A stretch of 64,000 nt of DNA from Zychaea mexicana (lineage: Eukaryota > Mucoromycota > Mucoromycetes > Mucorales > Lichtheimiaceae). Within the stretch, counting starts at the first letter, position 1, and each line of letters opens with the position of its first letter. Location: positions 1-64,000 of the forward strand of contig NW_026516797.1 in the NCBI RefSeq assembly GCF_025766255.1. Reading direction: 5' to 3'. This document shows, piece by piece, positions 1-13,479 of the stretch. The translations under genes and the position numbers were made by a program. The notes beneath the pieces were generated by a model. The model ran no database searches. It saw only the letters and a list, made by a program, of their open reading frames with translations, and had not been told where the DNA came from.

Positions 1-1003
1 AAGATGGCGAACAATCTGAAAATTGCTCATGAAAAACAACAAAGCAAACTCATCGACATGGGCGGGCAAAGAATATCTAGGACAACGATGCACACGGGAC
101 ACGGCTATTTGATGGAGCAGTATCATATCATCGTGGCGGTTTCATTTCTGCTTTAGTGGTGAAGCAGCAATGGGGACAAAAGAAGGGACGAGAAGCACAC
201 CTGTCCAAGACGCATCAAGCAAAACACTGCGTCTAAAGGTCACTATCAACAAGGGGCACATTATTACCAGAGGGACCCGACGGCATTGCGTAGACGCAAT
301 AATGGCGGCACTATCCGTATCCGACTTTCGAATGCATGCTGACGAGCTCACGTTGAAGACACTGATCGCACAACCGATAAATGCTACTCGACGAGAGAAT
401 CGGTCGATGGCTCCTGTCGCACGGGACATATATTCAAGAACTGCGCATTATTGACATTCGCACACACATATTGTTTATGGCAGCAGGTTGACCGTTAACA
501 GGAGAGAACTTTTGAGGTAATTGAACTTTCATGATATGAGTTTGGAGCGGAATATGAGGCCAGTAGCATTGATGTGTGTATTTTTGATTGAATGATCTTT
601 TAGTAAAAGCGGTGGGCGACATGACTACTCGATGATACTACCTTAAGGAAGGCATCGTGCATGTGTATCCATGACAAATCAATGGATGGCACGCAGCAAA
701 CAAGGGAGGCTTTCTGTCATTTCTTCTACATCAAGCGTTAGCTACAAGGACAGTCATTAGTATATATGGAGACAATACAATTTCATGGTCACACTACCTT
801 GGAAATCGAAACAGAAGAAGCATACATTGCTGTATCATGGTAAGAAGCAAAACCAAGAGAAACAATGGATTATTCATGCTTTTGTAAAATTATCTGCTCA
901 TTGTGACTTTGCTACAATCATATCGTTAGTGAACGCCGCTATTCATGCAACGAAAAATTCGACATATTCTACCCAGCCAGGAAATCTCTCTGACAAAGCG
1001 TTG

Positions 1004-2033
1004 GTAAGTTACGGTCCAGGTAACGATAGCCCCCCAAAATACAAGTAACAAAAAGAAGAAAAAAAAGAAAAAAGAAAAGAAAAGAAATCAGGAATTAGAT
1101 TAGTAGTAGATTAGAGAGAATGTAAAAACAACACCAAGCATCACGCGGTCTGTGACGACGGAAAGCAAAAGTAGCGAAATTCAAGGCAACAAAAAGACAG
1201 AAACAAATGTCAAGAAAAAAAATCATCACTGCCTTTCGTACAATACGGCACCAAGAAAACGTCAACAAGTCGGTGGCTGTCTTATCACCCTAAGCAAGTT
1301 TGCTTACAACGGCACTACATACCCGATCAACATCGCTTCAAAAGCTAACACATACAACAACAGCAGCAATTTATACAAGACAATCTCTTGGAAAGAAATC
1401 AGCGAAGAAAAGATGAAGTCTACACAAGACACACAGCATCACATACAAAACAAACCAAGCGATATCAAATTGCAGTCGATTCAATACCAGACTGAAAAGC
1501 AAGACTTGGGCAACTATAAAGTGAAATTAATCAACAGTAAGTACAAACAAGGCACACGGATTTACTTTGGAGTAAGACTTTGATAACTAACGTGAAAGGC
1601 TTATTGATATGATTTAGAGACAAAATACAGCGCTGAGGATCATCATCGATACAAAGCCACAAGCACAGTCTATTATCGACTTCAACGGCCTCCATATCAT
1701 TCGCGTCGAGCTCAAGACAACAGAGCATTTAGCGAAGACTGCGCGAAAAAAAAAAGAAACAAGAAAACAGATCGACATACATACTCGAACGCAAAAATAA
1801 CACGACATGATAACACATTCAAAAATGACCGAAGGTATCAACAAGCAAATCACACAGATATCATGTACCTCAGGCTACTGAAGACGACAATTATCAAGAC
1901 GAAAAAGACCATAAAAATTGCCACAGACGAATCCCATAAATCAGAATATTATGTAGTTGAAGAAAAAATTATAGAAGAAAAAAAGAAATACAAAAAAATC
2001 AGAGGGCTATCGTTACCACGGACAAAAGCTTAC
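1004..2033 (+). repeat. Inner element with imperfect inverted ends inside copy A
   Basis: Both ends carry the same signal in opposite orientation. The left end reads GTAAG, then GGTCC, then GGTAACGATAGCCC (1004-1032). The right end is the reverse complement of GTAAG...GTCCG.GGTAACGATAGCCC (2004-2033). The same pair bounds the matching segment in copy B (15487-16493) and copy C (60635-61659). This looks like a roughly 1-kb terminal-inverted-repeat unit nested in, or forming a module of, the larger repeat. The function is not known. Confidence 0.6.
1152..1583 (+). CDS. Uncharacterised ORF inside the repeat
   Basis: A 143-residue frame lies inside the inverted-end element. It is lysine-, asparagine- and threonine-rich, with a recognisable core (LSKFAYNGTTYPINIASKAN) that is conserved in copies B and C. 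Both of those copies differ after the SIKLQS-like region, and copy B also lost about 26 bp. Amino-acid conservation between copies may only reflect recent DNA duplication. No domain was recognised. It may be a remnant rather than an expressed gene. Confidence 0.25.
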   Translation: MTTESKSSEIQGNKKTETNVKKKNHHCLSYNTAPRKRQQVGGCLITLSKFAYNGTTYPINIASKANTYNNSSNLYKTISWKEISEEKMKSTQDTQHHIQNKPSDIKLQSIQYQTEKQDLGNYKVKLINSKYKQGTRIYFGVRL

Positions 2034-2053
2034 TAACATTTGTAGGAATGCAC

Positions 2054-2205
2054 GATTCTTTAGATATAATTTTACTACCATAAAAAATAAACATGTTTTT
2101 CCAATTCCTTTTTGCCATCATCGCAATCTTTTTCATAGAACAAAAGAAGCACTTGCGAAATATAGAGAAATGAATCACTCTAGTGCTACCTTCAATAAGG
2201 TACAC
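2054..2205 (+). repeat. Flank shared only with copy C
   Basis: This 152-bp stretch matches 60447-60614 in inverse orientation but is absent beside copy B, whose homology stops at 15468. The simplest reading is that copies A and C share duplicated flanking host DNA, or that copy B is truncated at this end. Confidence 0.65.
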
Positions 2206-2733
2206 AGAGCTATTCCCATAAAACCAGGGCGAAACCGCATGTTAATGAATTCTCAAAGAAACTAGAGCACAATATCAGAGTCTTAGAGTACTTGTTGGCC
2301 AAAAACGTACATGAATAACAGATTATGTCCCGCTCTATGTTATCGCACAGAAACAATGTCTAAAAGGTCTGTCGTTCCATAAAAATTTTTTTACGAGCAT
2401 AGTGAATAGCTTCAGCGGAATCTTTTACGGGCTATTTTAGCAACGCAAGCCAACATCCCCTCACTGTCGGTGGAAACCGTAAGAGCCTCGTAGGATCACC
2501 CCTTTCTCATCTTGTTATCCCGTACCCTACTTAAAAAAATTCGATACGTCAACGTCGGCGTAACCTAATGATCTTCTTCTCGGCGGATTCCCACCTCATA
2601 CTCTTCCATGAACCAATCACTTTTGCCCGTCACGGGAGTGGCTGTTTCTCGAGCATATACACGAGCATACAATAAAGCACTTTTGCGAAACAGTCATGAT
2701 GCATATTGACCAACTATATCAAAAGGAAGGTGT
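2206..2733. other. No gene seen
   Basis: AT-rich intergenic sequence between repeat copy A and the next open frame. I see no coding exon, RNA gene or clear repeat here. Confidence 0.5.
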
Positions 2734-3153
2734 TTATATATGCAACGCTGAAAAGCAACTTTCAAAGTAGAAAGAATGACTATTTAAGATGTAATAAGTA
2801 ACATCGCCAAGACACACTTCGTCCACATCAGGTATCCAATGCATGCATCCTTCTTTCGTGTGTCCCGTGAAGATATTGTGCAGATTATCACAGAAGTTAA
2901 ATTTTTTCTCGGGAAAATGTCTTTGCAAGTATATAAGCGATTGATTTTCAGGGGGCATCGTCACTGTAATCTGTTGTGTGCGTGTATGCATGGCGAAGAG
3001 CAGATCTCCTTCATCCACGAAGTGCTTTAATATATTATTGAAAACATCAATGAAACGAATAAAGAACAAATAGTAGAGATCGTCAAAAACTGATGCAGGA
3101 TGTATTCTGTATGAGACCCGCTGTTCATCCATTTGATATAGGATAATTATCAC
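2734..3153 (-). CDS. Hypothetical 139-residue protein
   Basis: A single uninterrupted minus-strand frame of 139 codons in an otherwise stop-rich, AT-rich stretch. The composition is protein-like: hydrophobic and aromatic patches (DDLYYLFFIRFIDVF), then a region with Cys and Asp/Glu (KEGCMHWIPDVDEVCLGDV). No family was recognised. No splice sites or neighbouring exons could be assigned, so it may be a chance ORF or a surviving exon of a decayed gene. Confidence 0.25.
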   Translation of the reverse strand: MIIILYQMDEQRVSYRIHPASVFDDLYYLFFIRFIDVFNNILKHFVDEGDLLFAMHTRTQQITVTMPPENQSLIYLQRHFPEKKFNFCDNLHNIFTGHTKEGCMHWIPDVDEVCLGDVTYYILNSHSFYFESCFSALHI

Positions 3154-3802
3154 ACCTAACGCCGGTATCGTATAGTAACATTACAGTATGAAGTGAGAGC
3201 CCAGTTGAATTCCGCTTACTGGTGTTCACTGAGCAAAGTCATCGAGAATGGGTCGTATTTCATCGTTCTAATGCGGGAACGTACCAGTAGTTTAGTGATC
3301 ATTTATTGACAGTGTACATATTTTTTGCCGAATCTTTGTATAGCAACTGTAGCAGTGAACATAGTATGCATCGCTATACTTCATCAGATATCCATTTGAC
3401 CTTCGTTATCCACATCTCCTTTTTTAAAAAACAATACTGTGTCTGTATCAACCATGTGCAATTCAAAGAAACTGTGTCCATGTAATTGTTTGCAAATTTT
3501 GAGAAGTTAAATTATAGAAGGTTGTGATGTCGTATGTCGTCGTCGTCTTCTTTATCTTGAGTAGATGAGAAATAAGGATCGAGAAGCATGCATATCGTAT
3601 GCAGAATGGCATACATAAGAATAAGGAGAAGAGACCCAAAGTGAAAAAGCAGAATCATTCTTACTGAGGAAAATTAGAAATCAACCATCAAGGAGTGCAG
3701 ATGGGTTTAAAGAAATGCATTAAAAAGGCGTAGGATTTCAAGGAACAATAGCAAATTTCATATTCGCTGTTTTTCTTTTACTTTTCTCTGTTCAAAAAAA
3801 TA

Positions 3803-4195
3803 ATGCTTAGTAACGAATCGATCCGGTCATTCTTCGTCGCCTTTGCAGTCATTGCCGCTCTCATGACTACATCTACAACTGCTATGCCAATTGGCAATAG
3901 TGACAATCAGTCTCTCGTGGCTGAAGTCCTGAATGACCAAAGCTCGTCGGCGTCCAGTACTGATGATGTTACCAAAGCAACAAGTGGCGTCACCGGCGGA
4001 ATAAACAGTGCTCTTGATATAGTTAAAGGTCCCGCCTCAGGAGATGCACAAAATTCAGCCGGTGGATCAGATACTACTGGAACTGCGGGTGGAAATACGC
4101 AAACAGGATCAAGAGCTAAAAAAGATATGCGAGTTGGTCGTCCTCCAAGCAGCGAGCTAAAGACGTGTCTCGCAGGAACTACCTGTCTGGAGTAA
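3803..4195 (+). CDS. Small secreted protein with C-terminal Cys pair
   Basis: An intronless frame of 130 codons. Residues 1-28 form a credible secretion signal: a hydrophobic core FFVAFAVIAALM followed by TTSTTAM with a likely cut after the Ala. The mature part is Ser/Thr/Gly/Asn-rich and low in complexity (residues 30-105). It ends with a lysine pair (RAKKDM, about residues 104-109) and a short tail holding two cysteines (KTCLAGTTC). The ATG at 3803 follows an A-rich leader. No family was recognised. It could be a cell-wall protein, an effector-like protein or a precursor of a short peptide; the low-complexity body argues for rapid evolution. Confidence 0.6.
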   Translation: MLSNESIRSFFVAFAVIAALMTTSTTAMPIGNSDNQSLVAEVLNDQSSSASSTDDVTKATSGVTGGINSALDIVKGPASGDAQNSAGGSDTTGTAGGNTQTGSRAKKDMRVGRPPSSELKTCLAGTTCLE

Positions 4196-4465
4196 TCGCA
4201 ATGTCTGTCTTGCCTATTTTATAATCTACTTTTGTAAATTATTTTGTGATACGTTCTAGATCTACAAATATGCCGCACAACCTACTTTCGACTGTGCATT
4301 TCGATCGTAGTACAATAACAAAAATGTGTTATACGAATACTTATTTGTATTTTCCATAGCATGAAATAAAATTTTATCTCTCGTATGCGCGCGAGAGTGA
4401 TTTTGACAACATCATCGGTAAGAAAGCATGTTGCAGATACTGCTTCTATAAAACAGGTTGACATA

Positions 4466-5006
4466 CAGTACCCGCTCGTTAAACCGATCACCTCTGTTTT
4501 TCGAGAAAGTGATCGGTTTAACGAATGATCGGTTTAAAGATTTAGGGTCCGCCATGTGGATATAGAACTCGCTGGAAGGATCATCTTCTGATGTTACACT
4601 ATTACATGTAATGTTTATATACATTTCAGGTTGGGATGCGAGTTGTTGAGGGGGAAGAAGAAGAAGAAGAATAAAAAGACATCAAATAAGCGATAGCGAA
4701 GATGAAACGAAAATTAAGCAATTGGTAGACGATCTCCTATTACTGTTGAGCCATTGAGTATTTGAACATCTGTGGAGAAGAATCAGGTCTTTGAAATTGA
4801 TGCAATCTCATATCACCAATTTCGCCAATTAAGCTATTAAGCTTAGTAACTTAACCAAAACTAACCGATCAATCGTGGGACGAGTGATCGGTGATCGGTT
4901 TAGCGAACGTCCGATATTTTACTGCTTACCAAGCTGGTATTTTGGGGAAGTGATCGGTTTAACGAAATATCGGTTTAAGGGTGATCGGTTTAACGAGCGG
5001 GTACTG
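4466..5006. mobile_element. MITE with 26-bp perfect inverted repeats
   Basis: The ends at 4466-4491 and 4981-5006 are perfect reverse complements beginning CAGTACCCGCTCG, and TA lies on both outer sides (4464-4465, 5007-5008). That is the expected target duplication of a Tc1/mariner-pogo type element. The unit GATCGGTTTAACGA inside the ends is repeated internally near 4509, 4528, 4886, 4951 and 4983. There is no transposase frame, so this is a non-autonomous 541-bp element. Confidence 0.85.
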
Positions 5007-5134
5007 TACTGCTGTAGCATCTGTGTGTACTGTAGCTACTTTGAATATTTATGTCAGTTTGCGAATCCTCGCATACTAACTGGAGTAAAGTCATCATTAC
5101 AGTATCTTCAAAAGGGATATTACTTATAGATTAC

Positions 5135-6977
5135 ATGTCAGAAAATGATAATGTCGGCTATGATATGCAAAATGTCAATTTAAACAACCCAAACCCAAGA
5201 ATTTTAAAAAACATATTTCACTTGATGGATATGATCAAGGTATCAAAGCGGCACGGCCTAGCAAAAGATTTCGCGCGTCGTCTTCGTGATGCAATTTTCA
5301 TTGTTAACCAACAAGATCGAGAACGTATCGAAATGTACTTGCAATCGCGTGGGCTTACTTAAGACTACATGCTGACAAAAAACCCTGCCTGGATCTTAAA
5401 GAGATGCAGAAGACACGTTCCCCTGCCAGAAGCATTGTATCCAAAAGTCCAAAATCTGTTTGCCGAATATGGAGAACTACGATGCGCACGATCTGGTCGG
5501 TCACTTTTTGATGATGAAGCTTGGCGTCAAGCTCGTAGAGTTTTGCGAGCAATCCGTGCAGGAGAAGTTTCCGATCCACCCGACATCTCTCTTTATTTCC
5601 AAGCCGGTGTTGATTCCCTTGGTTTTCCTCTGTATCGGTGCAGTAGAGGCACAAACTCCCTTGAAGGTGGAGTACATCAAAACATCATCCGTAAATTCAG
5701 TACATTTGCTGCTGGACCTCATTTGACCGATTGTGCACTTGCAGACTATCGATTACGCCACAACATTAATGTAGGAAAGATACTCATTTTCACATATTTT
5801 CACTATTATTGTACCAATTTAATAGTAGCTTGTTCATTTATACATTTAATAGGTTGGAATGTTAAACAGATACGGCAGAGTCCATAAAAGTCATTACAGT
5901 CCATGGATTACTCAAACAATTTGTCGGCTACAATCAGAGCTCAACATTCCTGATAAGGCCGGGGCAGCAAATGCGCTTGTTGTTAAATATGCTTTGTACA
6001 TGCGCATGTCGGACGAGACTTTCGGTATTGCCGGTTTCCCAAGCGACGTTGCCAGTATATTAAACATCGACAAAGTTGACCACCAAGCAGTTGCACTTAA
6101 TAATATAGCTGCCCGAAAAGATCCATTATTGCCTCAGAAACTTAGCACGCAGCTGATATTTCCTGATGGGTCCACAAGCAAAAAAAAGGACGACTGTATA
6201 CTTTCATTGCTTCACGGCTCGGCACAAAGTATGCTGTAACTCCCGTGCACACCCAAGAGGAGTTCACATTGTTTCAGAGATTCATGCAATCGTTAAATGG
6301 TGCTGAGCCAAAACGGTCCGATTGGATGCGTTTTAGCCAGTTATGGAATCAAAGCAACAATACAAACGGTGAAAATATAGTTTACAAAACGCCAGAAAGC
6401 CTCAAAACCCACTACAACGTATGGAAAGCAGCAAAGACAGCCAGAGATACCAAAAAGCAAAACAGCACAGTAGTCGACACGATGGCTGAAATTCTGCAAT
6501 CACCAAGTCGAAACGTTGATGATCCACCACCAGCTCTATCTTGACCAATGAACCAGCACCAGCAGAAGTAACAGTATCTGATATCAACACGTTTTTGTTG
6601 TCCCCACCAATACTCCGTCTATATGAGTAATCTATAGCAGCTGACAATCAAGCTCAACAAGTCTCGCTTTCCTCCAATGCAACAGCTACTACTTTTATCG
6701 CCACCAGTGATACACATGAACGCGTCTCTTCTAATCTTCCTCCTCCACAACAACAAACATATAGTGCAATACTATACAGGCACTCAACAATATGCGGCAT
6801 TCTGCTACCCCTCGGCGACGTGGTCGTCCGCGAAGGCAACAAGTAAGCTCGAGACAGTGGCAGCAGCCTTATCTACAAGTACGCCAAATCGCGCCAGTGC
6901 CAAATGCTTTACCGTCTGCTTCACCTGCTAGTATATTGTGTGGATTACCCAAAGGAAGAACAAGAAACCGCAAGTAG
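5135..6977 (+). pseudogene. Decayed transposase-like gene
   Basis: Coding-quality sequence is spread over several frames. Frame-2 coding runs from about 5135, is broken by an in-frame TAA at 5360-5362, and resumes to 5770. A clean 82-nt intron (5771-5852, GTAGG...TAATAG) joins RHNIN to VGMLNRYGRVH. A frame change near 6200 is needed to pass from ...DDCIL into LGTKYAVTPVHTQEEF. Further stops and shifts follow until an Arg-rich RRRGRPRR patch (AT-hook-like) and the end at 6977. The motif CSRGTNSLEGGVHQNIIRKF, followed by ADYRLRHN, resembles the late Glu-containing block of DDE-type transposases (KDZ/MULE-like). That family assignment is from memory and tentative. It sits 130 bp from the MITE at 4466-5006, but no ends linking the two were found. 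Confidence 0.6.
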
Positions 6978-8494
<1,517 letters not shown>

Positions 8495-9122
8495 ACATTG
8501 GGGGAACAGAACAGACAAGAAGAGGAAAAGTAGGATAAGCAAGAGCCAAGTAATGCGTGAGAGGGAGAGAGAGAGTAAAAAGGATAAGAGCATATCTTAC
8601 TTGACGAACAAGCAGCAATAGCCCTTGATACTCTCGGGTCTCTCTCTCTGTGTGTGTATCTCTCTCGAAAACTCTTCCATGAACCCTTCATTTACTAGCA
8701 ATCTCTCTACTATTTTCTCTATTTCTCTTTCTTTTCTCTTCTCCTTTTGCTGTTTTACTATATATACAAATATAAACTTTTCTACGGATATATAACCAAC
8801 CCAACGCCACTATTGACTAGCCTATATTTGTGTTTGACAAGCTGAAACGTACATGATCGTATTGCTGGCCACTGAACCGAATTGGGCCAAATTCCATTGA
8901 CTAACTGCGACTGCCACACGTGGAGATGAATAGCATGGGCTGTGCTGTTCTGTGCTGTGCTGTGCTGTGCGGTCAATAAGGCTCGAGCGGATAAATGCTC
9001 TCTATTCTTTTTGTGGTGATTAAACTAAACTCTTCTTCCCTTCCTTCCTTTGTCCTTCCCTTTTCCTTTCTTTCTTTCTCTCCTCCTCCCTTCTCTTTAC
9101 CTTTTTTACATTTATCCAAATT
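8495..9122. other. Intergenic region between ARF1 and the TTC7 gene
   Basis: It holds the ARF1 3' untranslated region with GA- and GT-rich runs, a short pentameric TGTGC repeat (8941-8970), and a CT-rich leader (about 9040-9110) directly before the TTC7-like start. No gene was recognised. Confidence 0.5.
8941..8970. repeat. TGTGC pentamer microsatellite
   Basis: About six near-perfect TGTGC units in tandem, interrupted once by TGTTC. Confidence 0.8.
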
Positions 9123-12100
9123 ATGGAAAACAAGGTGGCCCAATCGGCCGCTGACCTCGATACGGCTCGTTGCCGTGGTGACTGGTCATCTATACCCCAA
9201 CTCGCTCAGAGATATAAAAAGTACCATCCCGATGAAACAGGTAAGGGAGAAGCATGAAATTTTTGATTGAGTATTGCATATACTACGCAAACAGAAAGAA
9301 TTCGTATCGTTTCATGTACCCAACCATTGGTGTGCCAACCAAAACCATACCCATTGATATGCTCTTTAGTATTGGACGCTACTGCGTGCATTGAGGCCGA
9401 ACTCGTCGACCAGATACAAAGTACGCGTCAACGCACAGCAACTGCCCAAGAACACGCCAACGACACTCCCGACTCGATCCACAATTCACCTTCACTCAAT
9501 TCACTTCAATCGCAGTCCTTTGCTCGGCGCATTCAAGACATTATTCGAGGAAAGAAAGCTAATTTAGATTTGCCGGATGATCGTCAGGCACAGGTAACAA
9601 AAAAAAAAAGAAAGACAAGCAAAAAATTGGACCGTGCCCTTGTAACCACTACGAACGTGCTCCTTCCCTGCCTTACCCTCCACCCATACACACCCAATCA
9701 ACTATTTGTTATTGTCTCCCGCGTAAAATTACACATACACAAGCTCTCACAAACGAGCTTAGCGGGGTACCTTCAAAATCCTCTTTTCTTTTCACTTCTC
9801 TTCCTTTCCTCCAAAAAAAAATTGCATACGTCAAATGGTTACACAAGCGCTAAACCTTTCTTCATGTTTTCTACTTGTTGTATACTGGTTATGATAGTTT
9901 ACAAAGATCATTTTGGCACGCATTTATTTCGAATCAGGCGATTACGACAAAGCGCTTGAATCATTGCAGAACTTAGCTTTACGGATAGAAGACGCTACAT
10001 CAGGTTATGGATTGGTATTACTTGTGCAAGCGCGTGCTATCAAAGGTAGTAATTATATATGAAAAATGGCTGAAGGATTGTAACAAGTGACTCTTGGGAG
10101 CGTGGGAGGGTTTGACAGAAAAGCAGCATAAGTATTAGAACTCACGTGTCTCGCCCATATACAGGCATATGTTATGAAAAGCAGAACAACATCACAGCGG
10201 CGATCGATGCTTTTTCAACAGCCTGGGATGTAGTAGAGCAACATCTCAAGGCCAAAAGCGAAATGCTGTGGTACTGGATGGAAGAGTGTCTTTACCATGG
10301 CATTCTACTGCAATTGCGTGTCAGGTAATGTATTTCTATTAAGCCTTTGCATTCTAAAGCATGCAGCCTTAAACGTAACTTGTTAGATCCTCACCATTAC
10401 GATTGATGCGAGCTTATTTGAAACTTGCCAATTCATACTGGTCTAAACATTGGCGTACATGTAAACAATGGGTTGTATTCTGTTTGTCCGCGCGCCACGT
10501 TGCCAAAATCGATGGATTGAATAACGATAGTGACATTGTTTCAAGGTAAATGAAAAAAAAGGAGGCTGTCGATCCGGGATTGGGGTTGTGTGTCTGTGTA
10601 ACCCTAAAAAAAGCTTGTTGGCTTGATGCTGAATACAACTTTCATGTGACAGTCTGAGCGACCTAGACGACCTTATACCCGTAATGGATATCTTGCGCAA
10701 GCTTTTCAGGTCTCTTGCATCGGTGTGCACTACAACCGAATTGAATCAGCGAACGGTCGAACTAGCCAATCTAACTGCCCAAGTGCATGATCGTGTGGGT
10801 TGGGGTGATGCCCGGCATCTTCGGCGTGTTCTTCGTGTAAAGTATCAGCATATGTTTTGTAATTCGTTGAGTTACAACTCGAACTGGCTCTGACCGCTTA
10901 ACAAAAATGTCACGATATTATTTAGTTTCTGTATCAGGCAAAAGAACATACGTTCAACAGTGCCGATATCACTCGCCACTTGCTGTTCACTTTGATGCGC
11001 CTGGGTGACTTTGATGAAGCCAAACATACGTTTGTATCCTATATGGATTTGGTGGGTGCCAGTGATATCACATACACCGATGAACCGAGACAATATGAGG
11101 CATCCCACGTCTTGCGACGCATGGGACTTGTCAATGAAACCGCAGTGCAGTTGCTTTCAGTCTTGCTAATTGGAGCAGAGCTGTATGGCAAAATCTACAG
11201 CAATGGGAAAATAGCCACGATTATCATGCACCTGGCATTGGACGTGGTGGAAGAATTAGACGAAGAAGATGACTTGAGCGAAATGGTCGCGCGCACATAT
11301 CGAGTCCACGGTGCCGCTTGTGGCGTTTATGCTCGCCAATGTAAGTTATACTGCTGCTTGCCTTATTACATTAGGGGTGTGTGTCAAATCAGCTTCTAAT
11401 ATAGCTCGCTTTTGGATATTTTAGGTGATGATCCAGATACACGTTCAGAATATCATAACAAGGCGATTAAATCTTTGATCAAAGCCGTACGCCTTCAAGA
11501 AGAAGAATTAGGCTCATCATCAGCAACGGCATCATGGCAATCATATTATGAACTTGCTGTCGAACAAGCTATCACACGCAATTTGCACGACGCTGCTAGC
11601 TCTACGAGCAAATCGATCCAACTCGAGCCTAACCATCTAGCATCATGGCACCTTTTGGCCTTGATTTATTCATGTCAAGAAAACAAGGAACCGCAAGCCC
11701 TTCAAACGCTTGAGGCTGGTTTGAATACGTCGACGACCTTGTTGACCGAGTATAGTACTGTAACGGCAGGTGCAGCGCCAGTCATGTCGTGGAACAAGAA
11801 CGAAAAGTCTATGGCACAGTACGTCAGTTTGGCAGAGAGTCATCTGGCCGTTTCCATGACTCAGGTGCAACTTTTGGAAAAGTTGGAAGGACCTGAAGCT
11901 GTTTTGGACCTATATACAGATCTCTTTTCGATGTATGCCAAGTTGGCTACTCATTTGCTGAAAAATGATGACGATATGTTGCAGGCAACAACAGCAGAAG
12001 TAGAAACAGGTGTAGTAGGCGACCCTGCTGCTGCAACAGCGAATGGAAGGCATAACTCCATGTCTTCATCCAGACGAACCTCACGTTCGCATTCATTGTC

Positions 12101-13191
12101 CAATGCTGATCCTCGTCGACGATCGAATAGCACTTCCGCCAACCACCGCCGTCCAAGTGAGCTCAACGGCAACACATCGGATGTCCCTCCTGTTTCGCCG
12201 TCAGCAAATACCAACTTGCCACCGCGCCGCATGAAGACCAGCAGCAGCGATGAGATTCGTAGCGATCGTCGAGGCAGTGATGTAGTGCGCAATCGATCGT
12301 CGTCAATCAGCAGAGAAAGCAAGTCGATTCGCAAGAAGAGTATGCAACTGATTGATATGGGATTTGCTCGACGAATGGGCAGCACACAGCAATCAACCAA
12401 GCAATTTTCTTCTGGTTCCACCTTGTATGATGGTAAAACTAAGCTCATTTCTTTTATATTTTTCTCGTTCAAAGAAACAAAACTAATCCACATTTTTTTT
12501 AGAACGATCCACGTCCAGTTCAGAAGCATCTTCAGCGACGCTCATGTCCTTGTTGACACCTTCCTTCTCCGCAGCAAGTATGGGTGCTGCTGAAAGACGG
12601 CCTTCTAACACGACCGCCACTATCAGCTCCATCATCGACAAGCCCACGCACTTTTACACTCGATACCAGCGCGACCGTTGGTACCATCTACTCGTAAAAC
12701 TCTGGCTCATGTCCACGACAACATTCATCCGCGCCGGCCGCCTCGAAGAAGCCACCAAAGCAATTGTCGAAGCGGAGCAGCAGTTGCTTGTGGGTCAAAT
12801 GAACGATGCCAGTGTCTGGTACCAACTCGGCCTGGTTTGCATTCAAAAAGCAAAGAAGGTAGCAACGACGGTGGATCAAGCCAAATTGCACGATACCGGA
12901 TTGGATGCATTCAAAAAGGCGCTGGCCATTGATCCAGATCATATTGAGGCACTGGTTGCCATGGCACGCTGTTTCATTGATATGGAAGAATGGGAGTTGG
13001 CCGAAGGCTTGTTGGATCGCGCTACCCGTGGATACGGCTGGGATAATGCCGAGGCTTGGTATTGTCTGGGCATCTGTTACCGCCATGCACATAATTTGGA
13101 ACAGGCCAAGAATTGCTTCCAGTACGCCGTCGAGCTGAGCGAGACTACGCCTTTGCAGTCCTTCTCGCAATTGCCTCGTTTCGTACAATAG
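9123..13191 (+). CDS. TTC7/Ypp1-like tetratricopeptide protein
   Basis: Nine exons (9123-9240, 9370-9593, 9898-10045, 10165-10324, 10387-10545, 10653-10836, 10926-11340, 11425-12432, 12503-13191) close in frame to 1034 residues, with all eight introns GT-AG. The N-terminus (LDTARCRGDWSSIPQLAQRY) and the helical TPR-like repeats throughout, including the C-terminal units DAFKKALAIDPDHIEALVAM and AWYCLGICYRHAHNLEQA, match the TTC7 (animal) / Ypp1 (yeast) family. That family scaffolds the phosphatidylinositol 4-kinase Stt4/PI4KA with Efr3 at the plasma membrane. A Ser/Arg/Asn-rich, probably disordered insert (about residues 665-805) carries many RxxS sites and separates two TPR blocks. Family-level confidence is high; the exact acceptor of intron 6 (TTTAG at 10925) was chosen because it restores YQAKEHTFNS. 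Confidence 0.9.
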
Positions 13192-13479
13192 TAATCATCA
13201 TAATCATACAACAACTTTAGTCATTTATCATCCACCAATCCCTTCCGATGTCCTCCATGAAATCTCAGGGCTATTATAACACACACATTTTTGGATCCAA
13301 TCTCTCCCTAATCTATCATCGTTCACCTTGGTGTTTTATGTTCGAGAAAACAAGATAAAATAAAATACACAGATAACCAGCCATCAATTTTCTTTTTCAT
13401 GAAATAATGAGTAGGATTGATTGGACTAAGAATGCTTTTTCTAATAAGGATATATGCATTTGCTTTTTCGAAAAGGATA

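Larger units (their letters stand above)
1..2053 (+). mobile_element. Dispersed long repeat, copy A (left-truncated by window)
   Basis: The sequence recurs in inverse orientation as copy B (15468-17500 of that copy) and copy C (60615-62673). Position 1 pairs with about 62673 of copy C, so the repeat continues to the left outside the window. The common inner end of all three copies lies at 2053, within a GTAGGAATGCAC string. The open frames are short and interrupted, and I recognise no reverse transcriptase, integrase, transposase or tyrosine recombinase in the visible part, so the class is unknown. It may be a retroelement, or a DNA element whose enzyme lies outside the visible part. Confidence 0.8.
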
